Part shown: piece after piece, positions 50,743 through 58,882 of the stretch
Layout: each line of letters starts with the position of its first letter
Numbering within the stretch: the first letter of the stretch is position 1
Assembly: GCF_024494685.1 (NCBI RefSeq)
Contig: NZ_JANHDM010000002.1
Location: 1 to 64,000 of the forward strand
From: Halorubrum rubrum
Lineage (GTDB): Archaea > Halobacteriota > Halobacteria > Halobacteriales > Haloferacaceae
Direction of reading: 5' to 3'
DNA: 64,000 bases
Program-made: the position numbers and the translations under genes
The notes under the pieces: model-generated
Told to the model about the DNA's origin: nothing
Seen by the model: only the letters and a program-made list of their open reading frames with translations
Databases searched by the model: none

Positions 50743-50858
50743 GCGTCCTCGCCCCCTTCCGTGCCCCGTTCCGCGCGCCGCTTCGCGAGCGCCCGCGAGA
50801 TCGCCTCCTCGTCGACGTCGTAGCCGGCCGCGCGCTCGAACAGGTCGCCGAAGGTCAT
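50739..50858 (-). CDS. Small 39-residue protein coupled to the PIN-like gene
   Basis: A short charged protein beginning MTFGDLFERAAGYDVDEEA and continuing with a basic helix (ISRALAKRRAERG) and an acidic end. The stop overlaps the start of the PIN-like gene as ATGA, a strong sign of translational coupling and hence of a real gene. The size and position resemble an antitoxin-plus-toxin arrangement, though nothing in its 39 residues looks like a known DNA-binding fold. I have no family name for it. Confidence 0.55.
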   Translation of the reverse strand: MTFGDLFERAAGYDVDEEAISRALAKRRAERGTEGGEDA

Positions 50859-51161
50859 GCCCGGACCGTCGCCCGCCGCACGTATCGACCTTCCGGACGG
50901 AACCCGCGGCGCGGCCGCGCGGCGCGTCGACCGCGAATCCCCCTCGGCGACGTGGGACGCTCGTCGGACGGGGGGCACACGTCTGACGCGGATATAAGTC
51001 GGTTCAGTCGGTCGATCTCGGCAGGCGCGTCGCTCCGATCGACCTCGGGGTGGGGTGCCATTCCCCCGGTTTTTCCGACGGCGGCACGGCTCGTCGCCGC
51101 GCGCCCTACCCATGCCTACGCGTACCAAACAACGATGTGGATGGAACCCGTACGCGGGGGT

Positions 51162-51593
51162 ATGCTCGGATCACCGTCCACGACCGACGTCGCGACCGGC
51201 GACGCGGGTCGCATGGGCTCGCTCGCCTCGGCGCACTGGGTCGGGATCGCCGCCGCGGTCGTGAGCGCGCTCGTCCACCTCGCGTTGGGGGTGGGGTTCC
51301 TCGGCGACTTCCTCGAGACCGGCCTCACCGTCTCGCTGGCGATGGGCGTCTCCTTCCTCGTCGCAGTCGCGGGGTTCCTGGTCGGCATCTGGTTCGTCCT
51401 CACCGACCGCTTCCGGCCGACCGTCTACCTGCTCGGGATCCCCTTCACCGCCGGCCAGATCGTCCTCTGGTACGCCTTCAACAGCCCCGGACTCCCCGCG
51501 CCGCCGGCGATAAACCCGCTTTCGGCGGCCGACAAACTCGCGCAGATCGTCCTGATCGCGGTGCTCGTGGTCCTGTACCGCCGGGAGTCGTGA
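51162..51593 (+). CDS. Four-helix membrane protein, unknown function
   Basis: A 143-residue integral membrane protein with four hydrophobic segments (from about residues 24-45, 51-72, 82-101 and 121-139), separated by short loops: WVGIAAAVVSALVHLALGV, VSLAMGVSFLVAVAGFLVGI, VYLLGIPFTAGQIVLWYAF and KLAQIVLIAVLVVLYRRES. The pattern is shared by haloarchaeal proteins of unknown function. The ATG at 51162 is chosen because it begins the short polar N-terminus; ATGs at 51135 and 51213 are also in frame. It is convergent with the CDP-alcohol phosphatidyltransferase gene downstream. Confidence 0.7.
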   Translation: MLGSPSTTDVATGDAGRMGSLASAHWVGIAAAVVSALVHLALGVGFLGDFLETGLTVSLAMGVSFLVAVAGFLVGIWFVLTDRFRPTVYLLGIPFTAGQIVLWYAFNSPGLPAPPAINPLSAADKLAQIVLIAVLVVLYRRES

Positions 51594-51629
51594 CCGAGTC
51601 GCCGCCGAGACGTCGTCACGCGATCGTAC

Positions 51630-52385
51630 CTACAACCGGCCGCTGGCGACGAGCCAGTCGCGCGCGAACGAGGCGACGACCGGCACCGCCACCGCGGCCG
51701 TGAGGAGCCGCGAGATCCCCTGCCCCGGCACCGGCGACAGCGCCAGCCACGTCGCGAGCATCGTCGCCGCGCCGATCGGCCGACGGAGCCGGCTCGGGCG
51801 CAGGTCGTGGGTCGGGAGTCCCAGCCGTCGTCGCCGTCGGAGCCCGTAGGCGAAGAGCGGTCGGGCGCCACCGACCGCGAGGAACGCGAGCGGGGCCGCG
51901 CCGGCGACGACGGCGGCCGTCGCGCCCACGAGGACGGTCGCCCCGTCGACCTCGACGTCGAGTTCCGCGCCGAGGTCGGTCACCGCGTCGGTCGCGCGCG
52001 CGACCGCGCCGTCGACCGCGTCGCCGCCGGCGGCGACCGCGAACAGTCCGCCGGGGAGCCAGCCGCTCGCGGCCCCGCCCGCGACCGGGTCGACGACGAG
52101 GTACGCGCCGAGCAGCGCGAGCGCGGACGCGCGGAGGGTCGTCACGACGGTCGCTGCCGTCACCGGCTCCCGGCCGGCCGCCTCGCGGGCTCGGCCGGCC
52201 GCGACCCGGATCGCCGCGACCGCGACCACCCCGCCGAGCGCGACGCCGCCGAGCGCGACGAGGGGGAGCCCGGCGGCGAGCAGTCCCGCCGCGCCGATCC
52301 CGGTCGGGACCGCCCACAGCGCGACGAGCGGGAGCCAGCCGCCGTCGATCGGGAGCCGGCGGACGACGCGATCCCTCGAGGTCAT
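51630..52385 (-). CDS. CDP-alcohol phosphatidyltransferase family protein
   Basis: A 251-residue membrane enzyme. The catalytic signature DxxDGxxARx8GxxLDxxxD is present at GDAVDGAVARATDAVTDLG with following AELDVEVD (about residues 122-147). About six hydrophobic segments surround it, including the N-terminal helix WLPLVALWAVPTGIGAAGLL. Such enzymes transfer a phosphoalcohol (glycerol phosphate, inositol phosphate, serine) from CDP-diacyl- or CDP-archaeol, making archaeal membrane lipids; the acceptor alcohol cannot be read from the sequence. The ATG at 52385 gives the family-like N-terminus. It follows the FAD oxidoreductase gene on the same strand after 74 bases. Confidence 0.86.
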   Translation of the reverse strand: MTSRDRVVRRLPIDGGWLPLVALWAVPTGIGAAGLLAAGLPLVALGGVALGGVVAVAAIRVAAGRAREAAGREPVTAATVVTTLRASALALLGAYLVVDPVAGGAASGWLPGGLFAVAAGGDAVDGAVARATDAVTDLGAELDVEVDGATVLVGATAAVVAGAAPLAFLAVGGARPLFAYGLRRRRRLGLPTHDLRPSRLRRPIGAATMLATWLALSPVPGQGISRLLTAAVAVPVVASFARDWLVASGRL

Positions 52386-52459
52386 CGATCCCACCAGGGG
52401 ACCGCCGGGAAAACCCCTTTCGGCGGGCGGGGAGAACAGCGGCGGGACCCCTCGTCCCG

Positions 52460-53572
52460 TCACTCGAAGCGGTTCGGAGACAGGTACGCCGCGATCTCCG
52501 GATCGACCGCCTCCCCGGCGAGTCGCCTCGCGAGGACGTCGCCGACCGCGGGCGCGAGCGTGACGCCGAGGCCGCTCATGCCGGCGGCGAGGTGGAAGCC
52601 GTCGACCGCCGACTCGCCGACGACGGGGATCCCGTCGGGCGTGAGCGTCCGGACGCCGACCCAGTCGGCGACCACCTCGGCCCCCTCGAGCCGCGGGATC
52701 GCCGCCTCGATCCGCTCGCCGATCTCGAGGTAGAAGTCGTGGTCGACCGAGCGCGCGTCGGTCGGGTCGAGGCGCCCGGCGTCCCCGTAGCTCGCGCCGA
52801 AGCGCCCTCCGAACGCCCGGTTCCGTCCCTCGCCGCGGACGTAGCGGCCGTCGCCGAACTGAACGAAGGGGAGCGAGAAGGGGTCGTCCTTCCCGAGGAC
52901 GACGACCGGCCCGCGGTTGTGTCGGAGGGGCAGCGAGACGCCGGCCATCTCGTTCACCGCCGGTGCCCACGGCCCCGCCGCGTTCACCACCGCGGCGGCC
53001 GGCCGCGTTCCAGCCGCGGTCTCGACGCCGGCGACCCTCCCGTCCTCGACGCGGACGTCCGTCACGGCGGTGCCGGTCTCGACGGTCACGCCGTCGTCGG
53101 CCGCTGTCGCCTCGCGGACGGAGTACTGGACGATCTCCGCGGGGTCGAGGTAGCCGTCGTTCGGGGTCCACATCGCGCCGGCGACCGCGTCGGGGTCGAG
53201 CCCGTGGTCGGCGAGCGCGGCCGGCTCGAGGATCGACACCTCGACGCCGAACTCCGAGAGCGCCGCCGCGGCTTCGCGAATCTCGGCCAGCTCCCGATCG
53301 GTCCGAGCGACGTCGAGCGTCCCGATCCGCTCGAAGTCGAGGGTGCCGTCCTCGATCAGCGGCTCGTAGTGGTCCCACGCGCGCTCGCGAAGTTCGTGGC
53401 TCAGCGGGTCCGGATCCGATTGGTGGCGGACGAAGATCGCGACGGAGTCGCCGGTGGTCCCGGAGCCGAGCGCGTCGCGCTCGTAGAGGACGACGGGTCG
53501 CGGGTGGTCGCGCAGGCAATACGCGAGGCTCGCGCCGACGATGCCGCCGCCGACGATGACGATCGGGTCCAT
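52460..53572 (-). CDS. FAD-dependent oxidoreductase (DadA/glycine-oxidase type)
   Basis: A 370-residue flavoprotein of the DAO superfamily. The FAD dinucleotide motif is IVIVGGGIVGASLAYCL at residues 4-20, followed by VVLYERDALGSGTTGDSVAI, and the C-terminal FAD segment reads GFHLAAGMSGLGVTLAPAVGD near residue 330. The middle part includes AAAVVNAAGPWAPAVN near residue 170. These match D-amino-acid dehydrogenase, sarcosine oxidase and glycine oxidase relatives; the substrate is probably an amine or amino acid. The frame is open far upstream, but the ATG at 53572 gives the exact start of the Rossmann fold. Repeat copy 5 begins about 95 bases upstream. Confidence 0.88.
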   Translation of the reverse strand: MDPIVIVGGGIVGASLAYCLRDHPRPVVLYERDALGSGTTGDSVAIFVRHQSDPDPLSHELRERAWDHYEPLIEDGTLDFERIGTLDVARTDRELAEIREAAAALSEFGVEVSILEPAALADHGLDPDAVAGAMWTPNDGYLDPAEIVQYSVREATAADDGVTVETGTAVTDVRVEDGRVAGVETAAGTRPAAAVVNAAGPWAPAVNEMAGVSLPLRHNRGPVVVLGKDDPFSLPFVQFGDGRYVRGEGRNRAFGGRFGASYGDAGRLDPTDARSVDHDFYLEIGERIEAAIPRLEGAEVVADWVGVRTLTPDGIPVVGESAVDGFHLAAGMSGLGVTLAPAVGDVLARRLAGEAVDPEIAAYLSPNRFE

Positions 53573-53666
53573 CGGATTCTCGGTCTCCGCAGTCCGGTAA
53601 AAACCCCGTGTTCGGCTCGAGGAAGCCGGCGGTCGCTTGGCTGATCGAGGAAACGTCGACCGGAAG

Positions 53667-54075
53667 TGCGGTGGCGCGCGCCTCCGAGTGCCCGGAGGGC
53701 ACGAGGAGCGCGTGCGAGGGACGCTGCGAGCGCGTGGAACGCGCGAGCAGCAGCGAGGCACTACGCGCCTCTGGCAGCCGGACGTAGTCCGGCGACGAGG
53801 CTGGGGAGGCGTGAGGCGCGGGGCTGTGCGGGGCGGGGGGGATTCAAGGGGGCAGTCGCGAGGACGAAGCACGGCGACGTAAGCAGCGTGGCGCTACGCG
53901 CCACGGGCAGCCGGCGGCTCCGCCGCCGGCGACACTGGAAGGAAGTGAGCGACTGAAGCGCGCAACGGGGCCCCCGAGTCCTCGCGACCGGGGCTTTGGC
54001 GGTGTTCATCGTGCTAGCAACGGCGTAGTACCGAGCGGCTGGGACTTTGGAGACGCTCATCACGTCGGCACCGGC
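53667..54075 (+). repeat. Structured intergenic repeat, copy 5 (longest form)
   Basis: Hairpin A arms GTGCCC 53688-53693 and GGGCAC 53697-53702. Hairpin B arms GCTGC 53723-53727 and GCAGC 53747-53751, with an extra inner GCGCG...CGCGC pairing. An additional about 40-base insert with two short hairpins precedes GACGAGGCTGGGGAGGCGTG (53791-53810). Module B pairs GTCGCGAGGAC with GTCCTCGCGAC across an expanded loop. Two tail units, each with CTTTGG, end near 54075. Also inside is an inserted arm, ggcagccggcggctccgccg. All of this lies between the FAD oxidoreductase start and the pterin-synthase gene. Confidence 0.72.
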
Positions 54076-54172
54076 CCGGCAGCCGCCGATTCGATGCCAT
54101 ACGGTGGGGTGGTGCTCGGGGTCGTTCCGTGACGTCGCCCGCACGACCGATCTCCGATCGGGGCGGGGACAC

Positions 54173-54182
54173 GCTTTTGATC
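54173..54182 (+). promoter_or_regulatory. TATA-like element of the pterin-synthase gene
   Basis: The sequence gcttttgatc is centred about 26 bases before the GTG at 54203, a leaderless arrangement like that of hemC and sufU. Confidence 0.5.
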
Positions 54183-54202
54183 GCTCGGTCCGTGGTGATC
54201 CC

Positions 54203-54586
54203 GTGTACTCGGTTCGCGTCTCCCGGCGGTTCATCGCCCAGCACTTCCTGACCGTGCCGGACGCCGGCCCGGAAGGGGAGCTCCACTCACACCGCTTCGA
54301 GGTCGACGTCGAGGTGGCCGGCCCCGAGTTGAACGAACACGACTACCTCGTCGACATCGACGACCTCGCCGGCCGGATCGACGAACTCGTCGACGAGTAC
54401 GCCGACGCGACGCTCAACGACCGCCCCCGGTTCGAGGGGAACAACCCGAGCGTCGAGCGGTTCGCCCGCGTCTTCTGTGACCGCCTGCTCGAGGGGATCG
54501 AGACCGAGGGGATCGAGACGGCGAGCGTCACGATGTGGGAGGACGAGACCGCGGCCGCGAGCTACCAGACGACCGTGGGGGAGTAA
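54203..54586 (+). CDS. 6-pyruvoyl-tetrahydropterin synthase family protein (QueD/PTPS-like) with Cys-to-Glu change
   Basis: A 127-residue PTPS/QueD-family protein starting at GTG 54203. Zinc ligands of the family are recognisable: His in RFIAQHFLTV (about residue 14) and the HxH pair in ELHSHRFEVDVEV (about residues 28-40). Where QueD and eukaryotic PTPS have Cys four residues before the HxH pair, this protein has Glu (EGELHSH). That Cys-to-Glu exchange is the hallmark of PTPS-III enzymes, which act in the folate pathway on 7,8-dihydroneopterin triphosphate and remove the side chain. The later His of the canonical active-site region also appears replaced (DATLNDRP). So it may belong to pterin rather than 7-deazaguanine biosynthesis. 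Function is inferred. Confidence 0.75.
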   Translation: MYSVRVSRRFIAQHFLTVPDAGPEGELHSHRFEVDVEVAGPELNEHDYLVDIDDLAGRIDELVDEYADATLNDRPRFEGNNPSVERFARVFCDRLLEGIETEGIETASVTMWEDETAAASYQTTVGE

Positions 54587-54640
54587 ACCGAGACGGTTGC
54601 TGCCGCGATTAGCGTCTCCGAACCCTCAGTCGCTCGATCC

Positions 54641-55009
54641 CGTGTCGTTGCTGGTGCGGTGACCACCGCCAAAGCCCCAGTCGCTCGGCTGTACGAAGTG
54701 AAATGAACGACTGCGGTGACCACCGCCAAAGCCCCAGTCGCTCGGCGATACGCAGTTGCCGACACGGTAAACACCGCCAAAGCCCCAGTCGCGAGGCGGC
54801 CGTACGCTCGCTGCGCTCCTCACTCGGTCGCTATCGCTCCCTCGTTGCGGTGCTTGTGTCGCCTACGGCCGCCTCGCGACTGCCCCGTTGAGTCCCACCC
54901 CGCACAGCCCCGCACCTCACGCCTCCCCAGCCTCGTGGCTCACTTCGTTCGCCACGTCCCTCGCGGGCTCCTCGCGCCCGTTCGGGCGCTCGGAGGCGCG
55001 CCACCGCAG
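54641..55009 (-). repeat. Structured intergenic repeat, copy 6 (reverse orientation)
   Basis: On the plus strand the arms of hairpin B are GTGGC 54935-54939 and GCCAC 54951-54955, with CGAAGTGA-type loop sequence; hairpin A is GCGCCCG...CGGGCGC (54973-54988). Module B is a long stem whose 19-base arm CAGTCGCGAGGCGGCCGTA pairs with its complement. Three tail units contain the identical 16-mer CCAAAGCCCCAGTCGC at 54669-54684, 54726-54741 and 54777-54792, spaced 57 and 51 bases. It lies between the pterin-synthase gene and the dehydrogenase gene. Confidence 0.78.
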
Positions 55010-55054
55010 GATCGTTCGACGGCTTCCTCACCTGACTCCGCCTCGCGATCCCTC

Positions 55055-56062
55055 TCAGTACGTCAACAGCACGCCGACCGCCTCCTCGGGTCGTTCCTCG
55101 AGCAGTTCGTAGGCGTCGGCGGCCTCCGCGAGCGGGACCCGGTGGGTGAGTATCGGGTCGAGGTCCAGTCCCGCGAGCCGCTCCCAGGCGACCTCACGGC
55201 GTCGTTCGAGCGACCAGCGACCCCGGAGCGCCGGCTCGACCGTCGACACCTGGCTGCTCTCGATCGCGATCCGGTCGCGATGGAAGCTCCGCCCGAGGTC
55301 GAGCTCGGCAGGTTTCGTCCCGTACCACGAGCCGACGACGACACGCCCGTCGTACCCGGTGGCCGCGATCGCGTCGTCGAGGGCGTCGGGCGCACCGCTC
55401 AGCTCGTAGGTGAGGTCCCGTCCGGGCGGGTCGCCCTCGCGGAGGCGCTCGATCGCGTCCGCGCCCGGCGGCAGGCTTCGGTCCGCGCCGATCCGCTCGG
55501 AGCGCTCCCGGCGGGCGGGACAGGCGTCGACGGTGGCGAGCTCCGCGAGCGGCGAGTCCGCCAGCAGCGCCGCCGTCGCGAGGCCGATCATCCCCTGGCC
55601 GAACACGCCGACGCGCTCCCCGATTCGAGGGTTCCCGTCCATCAGGAAGTTGACCGCGGTCTCCACGGTCGGGAACAGCGCGGCCTGCGCGTCGCTGACC
55701 CCGTCGGGGACGGGCTGGAGTTCCCCCGGCGACGCCGTGAACGCGCTCGCGTGCGGCTCGAAGGCGAACACCCGTCGTCCGTGCCACTCGGGGTCGACCG
55801 CTTCGCCGACCGCGTCGACCTCGCCGACCGCGGCGTAGCCGTACGACAGCGGGAACGAGAGGTCGCCGTCGAGCGACTCCAGCGCCGGGTCAGCCGGGAG
55901 GTCCGTCGGTGCCTCTCCCCGATAGACGAGCCGCTCCGTGCCGGAGCTGATCGCCGAGACCGTCGTCCGCACGCGGACCTCGTCGCTCTCCGGAACCGGG
56001 TCCGGGACCGACTCCACCTCGACCGTCCGCGGCTCGGTGAACCGCAGTCGGCGCGCCGTCAT
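55055..56062 (-). CDS. Zinc-type medium-chain dehydrogenase/reductase
   Basis: A 335-residue MDR-superfamily oxidoreductase. The N-terminal GroES-like domain has VPDPVPESDEVRVRTTVSAIS and SYGYAAVGEVDAVGEAV; the nucleotide-binding domain has RIGERVGVFGQGMIGLATAA (about residues 150-169), and the C-terminal segment contains VPLAEAADAYELLEERPEEA. The catalytic zinc-binding Cys of classic alcohol dehydrogenases is not obvious in the expected place, so the reaction could be that of a zinc-free reductase. The ATG at 56062 fits the family start. The neighbouring pterin-synthase gene is on the opposite strand, so a shared pathway is only a possibility. Confidence 0.82.
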   Translation of the reverse strand: MTARRLRFTEPRTVEVESVPDPVPESDEVRVRTTVSAISSGTERLVYRGEAPTDLPADPALESLDGDLSFPLSYGYAAVGEVDAVGEAVDPEWHGRRVFAFEPHASAFTASPGELQPVPDGVSDAQAALFPTVETAVNFLMDGNPRIGERVGVFGQGMIGLATAALLADSPLAELATVDACPARRERSERIGADRSLPPGADAIERLREGDPPGRDLTYELSGAPDALDDAIAATGYDGRVVVGSWYGTKPAELDLGRSFHRDRIAIESSQVSTVEPALRGRWSLERRREVAWERLAGLDLDPILTHRVPLAEAADAYELLEERPEEAVGVLLTY

Positions 56063-56400
56063 CGCCGGGACCGACCCCGAGAGACCGGTTCGGCGCGGTC
56101 GACGGCTCGACGTCGAGGTCGATCCGTCCGCGCGATCGGCCGTGCGGCCGGATGGATGCGTGGATACATACGCTCCCCATGGGTGTGAGGACCGTAAACG
56201 TTGGCCGTGACGGTGGCCGCAGGTCGGTCGCGTCGATCGCCCGGCCGCGACGCCCCGGCCGGGAGAAGCCGGTCGGACGTCACGGTGCGGACGCCGCCAC
56301 CGCATCCGCCGTCCGATCCGCCTCCCGCTCGCTCCGCCGAACGTGCGGGTCGCCGTTCCGGCGAAGCGCGTCCGACCCGTAGATCCGTCGTCGACGACGG
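56063..56400. other. Spacer between ABC operon end and dehydrogenase gene
   Basis: This 338-base GC-rich spacer holds no convincing gene on either strand. It contains the upstream region of the minus-strand dehydrogenase gene, but no clear TATA element is visible at the usual distance. The end of the minus-strand ABC operon lies at its right border. Confidence 0.4.
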
Positions 56401-57819
56401 CTACTCCGCCGACCCGGCCGGTTCCGACCCGTCCGCGAACGTCCCGGCCTCCTCGTCGAACTCCCCGTCGTACCGGAGACACGCGATCCCGTGGTCCGCG
56501 CCGACGTCGTACTCCGTCGGGTGACGTCGCTCGCAGGGGGAGACGAACGCGGCGTCGAGCAGTTCCGCGGCCTCCCCGATCCGGTCGTCGCGGAGCGCGT
56601 CGATCGCCTCGGCGACGGCAGCCTCGGCGTCGGGGTCCGAGAGCGGATCGGGGAGGCCGAACTCCTCGCGAACCAGCGCGTCGAACGTCTCTCGGGACGC
56701 CTCTGTCGGGCCGGTCGGACCGGCCGGATCGATCGCGTCGGCCGGATCGAGAGCGCCGCCGTCGACCGGCGACCCGTCGCCCTCCCTCGACGTCCTCGCG
56801 GCCGTCAGGGACGTCACGCCGTCGGCCTCCCTCGCCCGGAGTTTCAGGTCCGTCAGGGAACGCCAGGTCTCCCCGGAGAGGTCGTACTCGGCGCTCGGGA
56901 CGAGTCGCGGACATCGAGTGTGAAACCGACAGCCCGAGGGGGGATCGACCGGGGACGGGACCGTCCCGGTGAGGCGGATCCCGTCGCCCTCCCACAGCGG
57001 GTCGGGTTCGGGGATCGCGGAGAGCAGCGCCTCGGTGTACGGGTGGTACGGCGGTTCGAACACCGTCTCGGTCGGCCCGCGCTCGACGAACTCGCCGAGG
57101 TACATCACGGCCACCCGGTCCGAGACGTGCTCGATCACGCGCAGGTCGTGCGCGATGAACACGTACGCGAGCCCGAACTCCGCCTGGAGGTCGGAGAGCA
57201 GGTTGAGGATCTGCGCTTGAACGCTGGCGTCGAGCGCGGACACCGGCTCGTCACAGACGATCACCTCGGGATCGACCGCGAGCGCGCGGGCGATCCCGAG
57301 TCGCTGGCGCTGCCCGCCGGAGAACTCGTGCGGATAGCGGGCCGCGTGGTTCGGCTTCAACCCGACCGTCTCCAACAGCTCGCGGACCCGCTCGTCGCGT
57401 TCCGCGCCCGCCGCGAGCCCGTGGACGTCGAGCGGCTCGCCGACGATGCCGCCGGCGGTGAGGCGAGGGTTCAGACTCGAGAGGGGATCCTGAAAGACGT
57501 ACTGGAGGTCCTTCCGGCGGTCGCGCAGCTCGGCGCTCGACAGCGCAGTCAGGTCCTCCCCGCGGTGATACACCGACCCCGCCGTCGGCTCGACCAGTCC
57601 GAGCACGCTCCGGGCGAGCGTCGTCTTCCCGCAGCCGGACTCGCCGACGACGCCGAGCGTCTCGCCCGCCCGAAGATCGAAGTCCACGCCGTCGACCGCC
57701 CGCACCCGCCGCGACCGCCCGAGCAGCCGGTCGAGGAACCCCTCGGTCGAGTCGTAGTGCGTCTCCAACCCCTCGACGCGGAGGACCGGTTCGACGGCGT
57801 CGCCGTCATCGTCACTCAT
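56401..57819 (-). CDS. dppF: ABC transporter ATP-binding protein, DppF type, with a large C-terminal insertion
   Basis: A 472-residue ATPase, about 110 residues longer than the DppF homologue at 13424. Walker [10 protein letters not shown] (about residue 60), signature [11 protein letters not shown] and Walker B VIVCDEP are normal. The C-terminal domain keeps [11 protein letters not shown], but the second cysteine pair (SPCERRHP... GIACLRY) lies about 130 residues further on. The inserted part holds a helical segment, [20 protein letters not shown] and [14 protein letters not shown], joined by Gly/Pro/Asp-rich linkers. The four-Cys set is thus complete but split. It is the last gene of the minus-strand operon. 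The ATG at 57819 overlaps the preceding gene by eight bases; a GTG four codons earlier is possible. Confidence 0.9.
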   Translation of the reverse strand: MSDDDGDAVEPVLRVEGLETHYDSTEGFLDRLLGRSRRVRAVDGVDFDLRAGETLGVVGESGCGKTTLARSVLGLVEPTAGSVYHRGEDLTALSSAELRDRRKDLQYVFQDPLSSLNPRLTAGGIVGEPLDVHGLAAGAERDERVRELLETVGLKPNHAARYPHEFSGGQRQRLGIARALAVDPEVIVCDEPVSALDASVQAQILNLLSDLQAEFGLAYVFIAHDLRVIEHVSDRVAVMYLGEFVERGPTETVFEPPYHPYTEALLSAIPEPDPLWEGDGIRLTGTVPSPVDPPSGCRFHTRCPRLVPSAEYDLSGETWRSLTDLKLRAREADGVTSLTAARTSREGDGSPVDGGALDPADAIDPAGPTGPTEASRETFDALVREEFGLPDPLSDPDAEAAVAEAIDALRDDRIGEAAELLDAAFVSPCERRHPTEYDVGADHGIACLRYDGEFDEEAGTFADGSEPAGSAE

Positions 57820-58882
57820 CGGCGGGGTCACCCCCGGCGCGTTCGTCCCGCGGTTCCTCGACCTCCACGGAGTAGTCCAGCCCGCCCGAGAGCCCCTCCG
57901 TGTACTCGAGGCAGGCGGCAGCCCGGTCGTCGTCGAGCGTCGCCGCCTCGCCGGTCTCCGGATCGACGAGCGAGGGGTGCGTCCGGGTACACGCCTCCTC
58001 GGCGAAGGGACACCGCGGGTGGAACCGACAGCCGGAGGGCGGATCGACCGGATCCGGCGTCGTTCCCGGAATCGTCCGGAGGCGATCCCGGCCGTCGCCG
58101 ATCCGCGGGATCGCGCTCATGAGCCCCGCCGTGTACGGGTGTTTCGGGTCGTAGTACAGGTCCTCTATCGGGGCCGTCTCGACGGCCTCCCCCGCGTACA
58201 TCACCATCGCTCGGTCGCACGTCCCGGCGATCACCCCGAGGTCGTGGGTGATGAGCTGGACCGCGACGTCGAACTCGTCGGCCAGCTCGTCGAGCAGCTC
58301 CAGGATCCGCGCCTCGACGGTGACGTCGAGAGCGGTCGTCGGCTCGTCGGCGACGATCAGGTCCGGCTCACACGACAGCGCCATCGCGATGGTCGCGCGC
58401 TGGCACATTCCGCCGGAGAACTCGTGGGGGTACTCGGAGTACCGGGCCTCCGGATCGGCGATCCCGACGCGGTCGAGCAGCCGGATCGCTCGCGTTTTCG
58501 CCGCCGCCGGGTCGTATCCCATGTGGTGTTCGATCGTCTCGGCGATCTGCTCGCCGACGGCGTAGACGGGGTTCAACGCGGCGCGGGCGTCCTGAAAAAC
58601 CATGCCGATCTCGTCGCCGCGGACCGACCGGAGGGCGGACTCGTCCATCGACAGGAGGTCCTCGCCCTTGAACCGGACCTCGCCGCGTTCGATCCGGCCA
58701 GGTCGGTCGATCAGCCCGAGCACCGACCGCGCGGCCACGCTCTTTCCGGCCCCGCTCTCCCCGACGACGCCGAACGTCTCCGCGGCCTCGACCCGGTAGG
58801 AGAGGTCGTCGACGGCGGTCACGACGCCCTCATCGGTGTGAAACCGAACCGTCAGGTCCTCGACCTCCAGGAGGGCGGTCAC
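57812..58882 (-). CDS. dppD: ABC transporter ATP-binding protein, DppD type
   Basis: A 356-residue cytoplasmic ATPase that pairs with the following DppF-type subunit. Walker [10 protein letters not shown] near residue 38, signature FSGGMCQRA near residue 153, Walker B LIVADEP near residue 173. The C-terminal oligopeptide-type domain has [20 protein letters not shown] near residue 281 and a last Cys in AACLEYTEG, the same four-cysteine set as in the first operon. It starts four bases inside the permease stop and overlaps dppF by eight bases. Confidence 0.92.
   Translation of the reverse strand: MTALLEVEDLTVRFHTDEGVVTAVDDLSYRVEAAETFGVVGESGAGKSVAARSVLGLIDRPGRIERGEVRFKGEDLLSMDESALRSVRGDEIGMVFQDARAALNPVYAVGEQIAETIEHHMGYDPAAAKTRAIRLLDRVGIADPEARYSEYPHEFSGGMCQRATIAMALSCEPDLIVADEPTTALDVTVEARILELLDELADEFDVAVQLITHDLGVIAGTCDRAMVMYAGEAVETAPIEDLYYDPKHPYTAGLMSAIPRIGDGRDRLRTIPGTTPDPVDPPSGCRFHPRCPFAEEACTRTHPSLVDPETGEAATLDDDRAAACLEYTEGLSGGLDYSVEVEEPRDERAGGDPADE

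Noticed and set aside
53761-54234. Open frame inside repeat copy 5
   Set aside because: It runs through hairpins of a multi-copy element, is not conserved in the other copies and has low-complexity composition.
54641-54792. CRISPR array formed by the repeated 16-mer
   Set aside because: The repeat is short, only three units occur, the spacers are themselves similar to each other and no cas gene is near. It belongs to the tail of the structured element.
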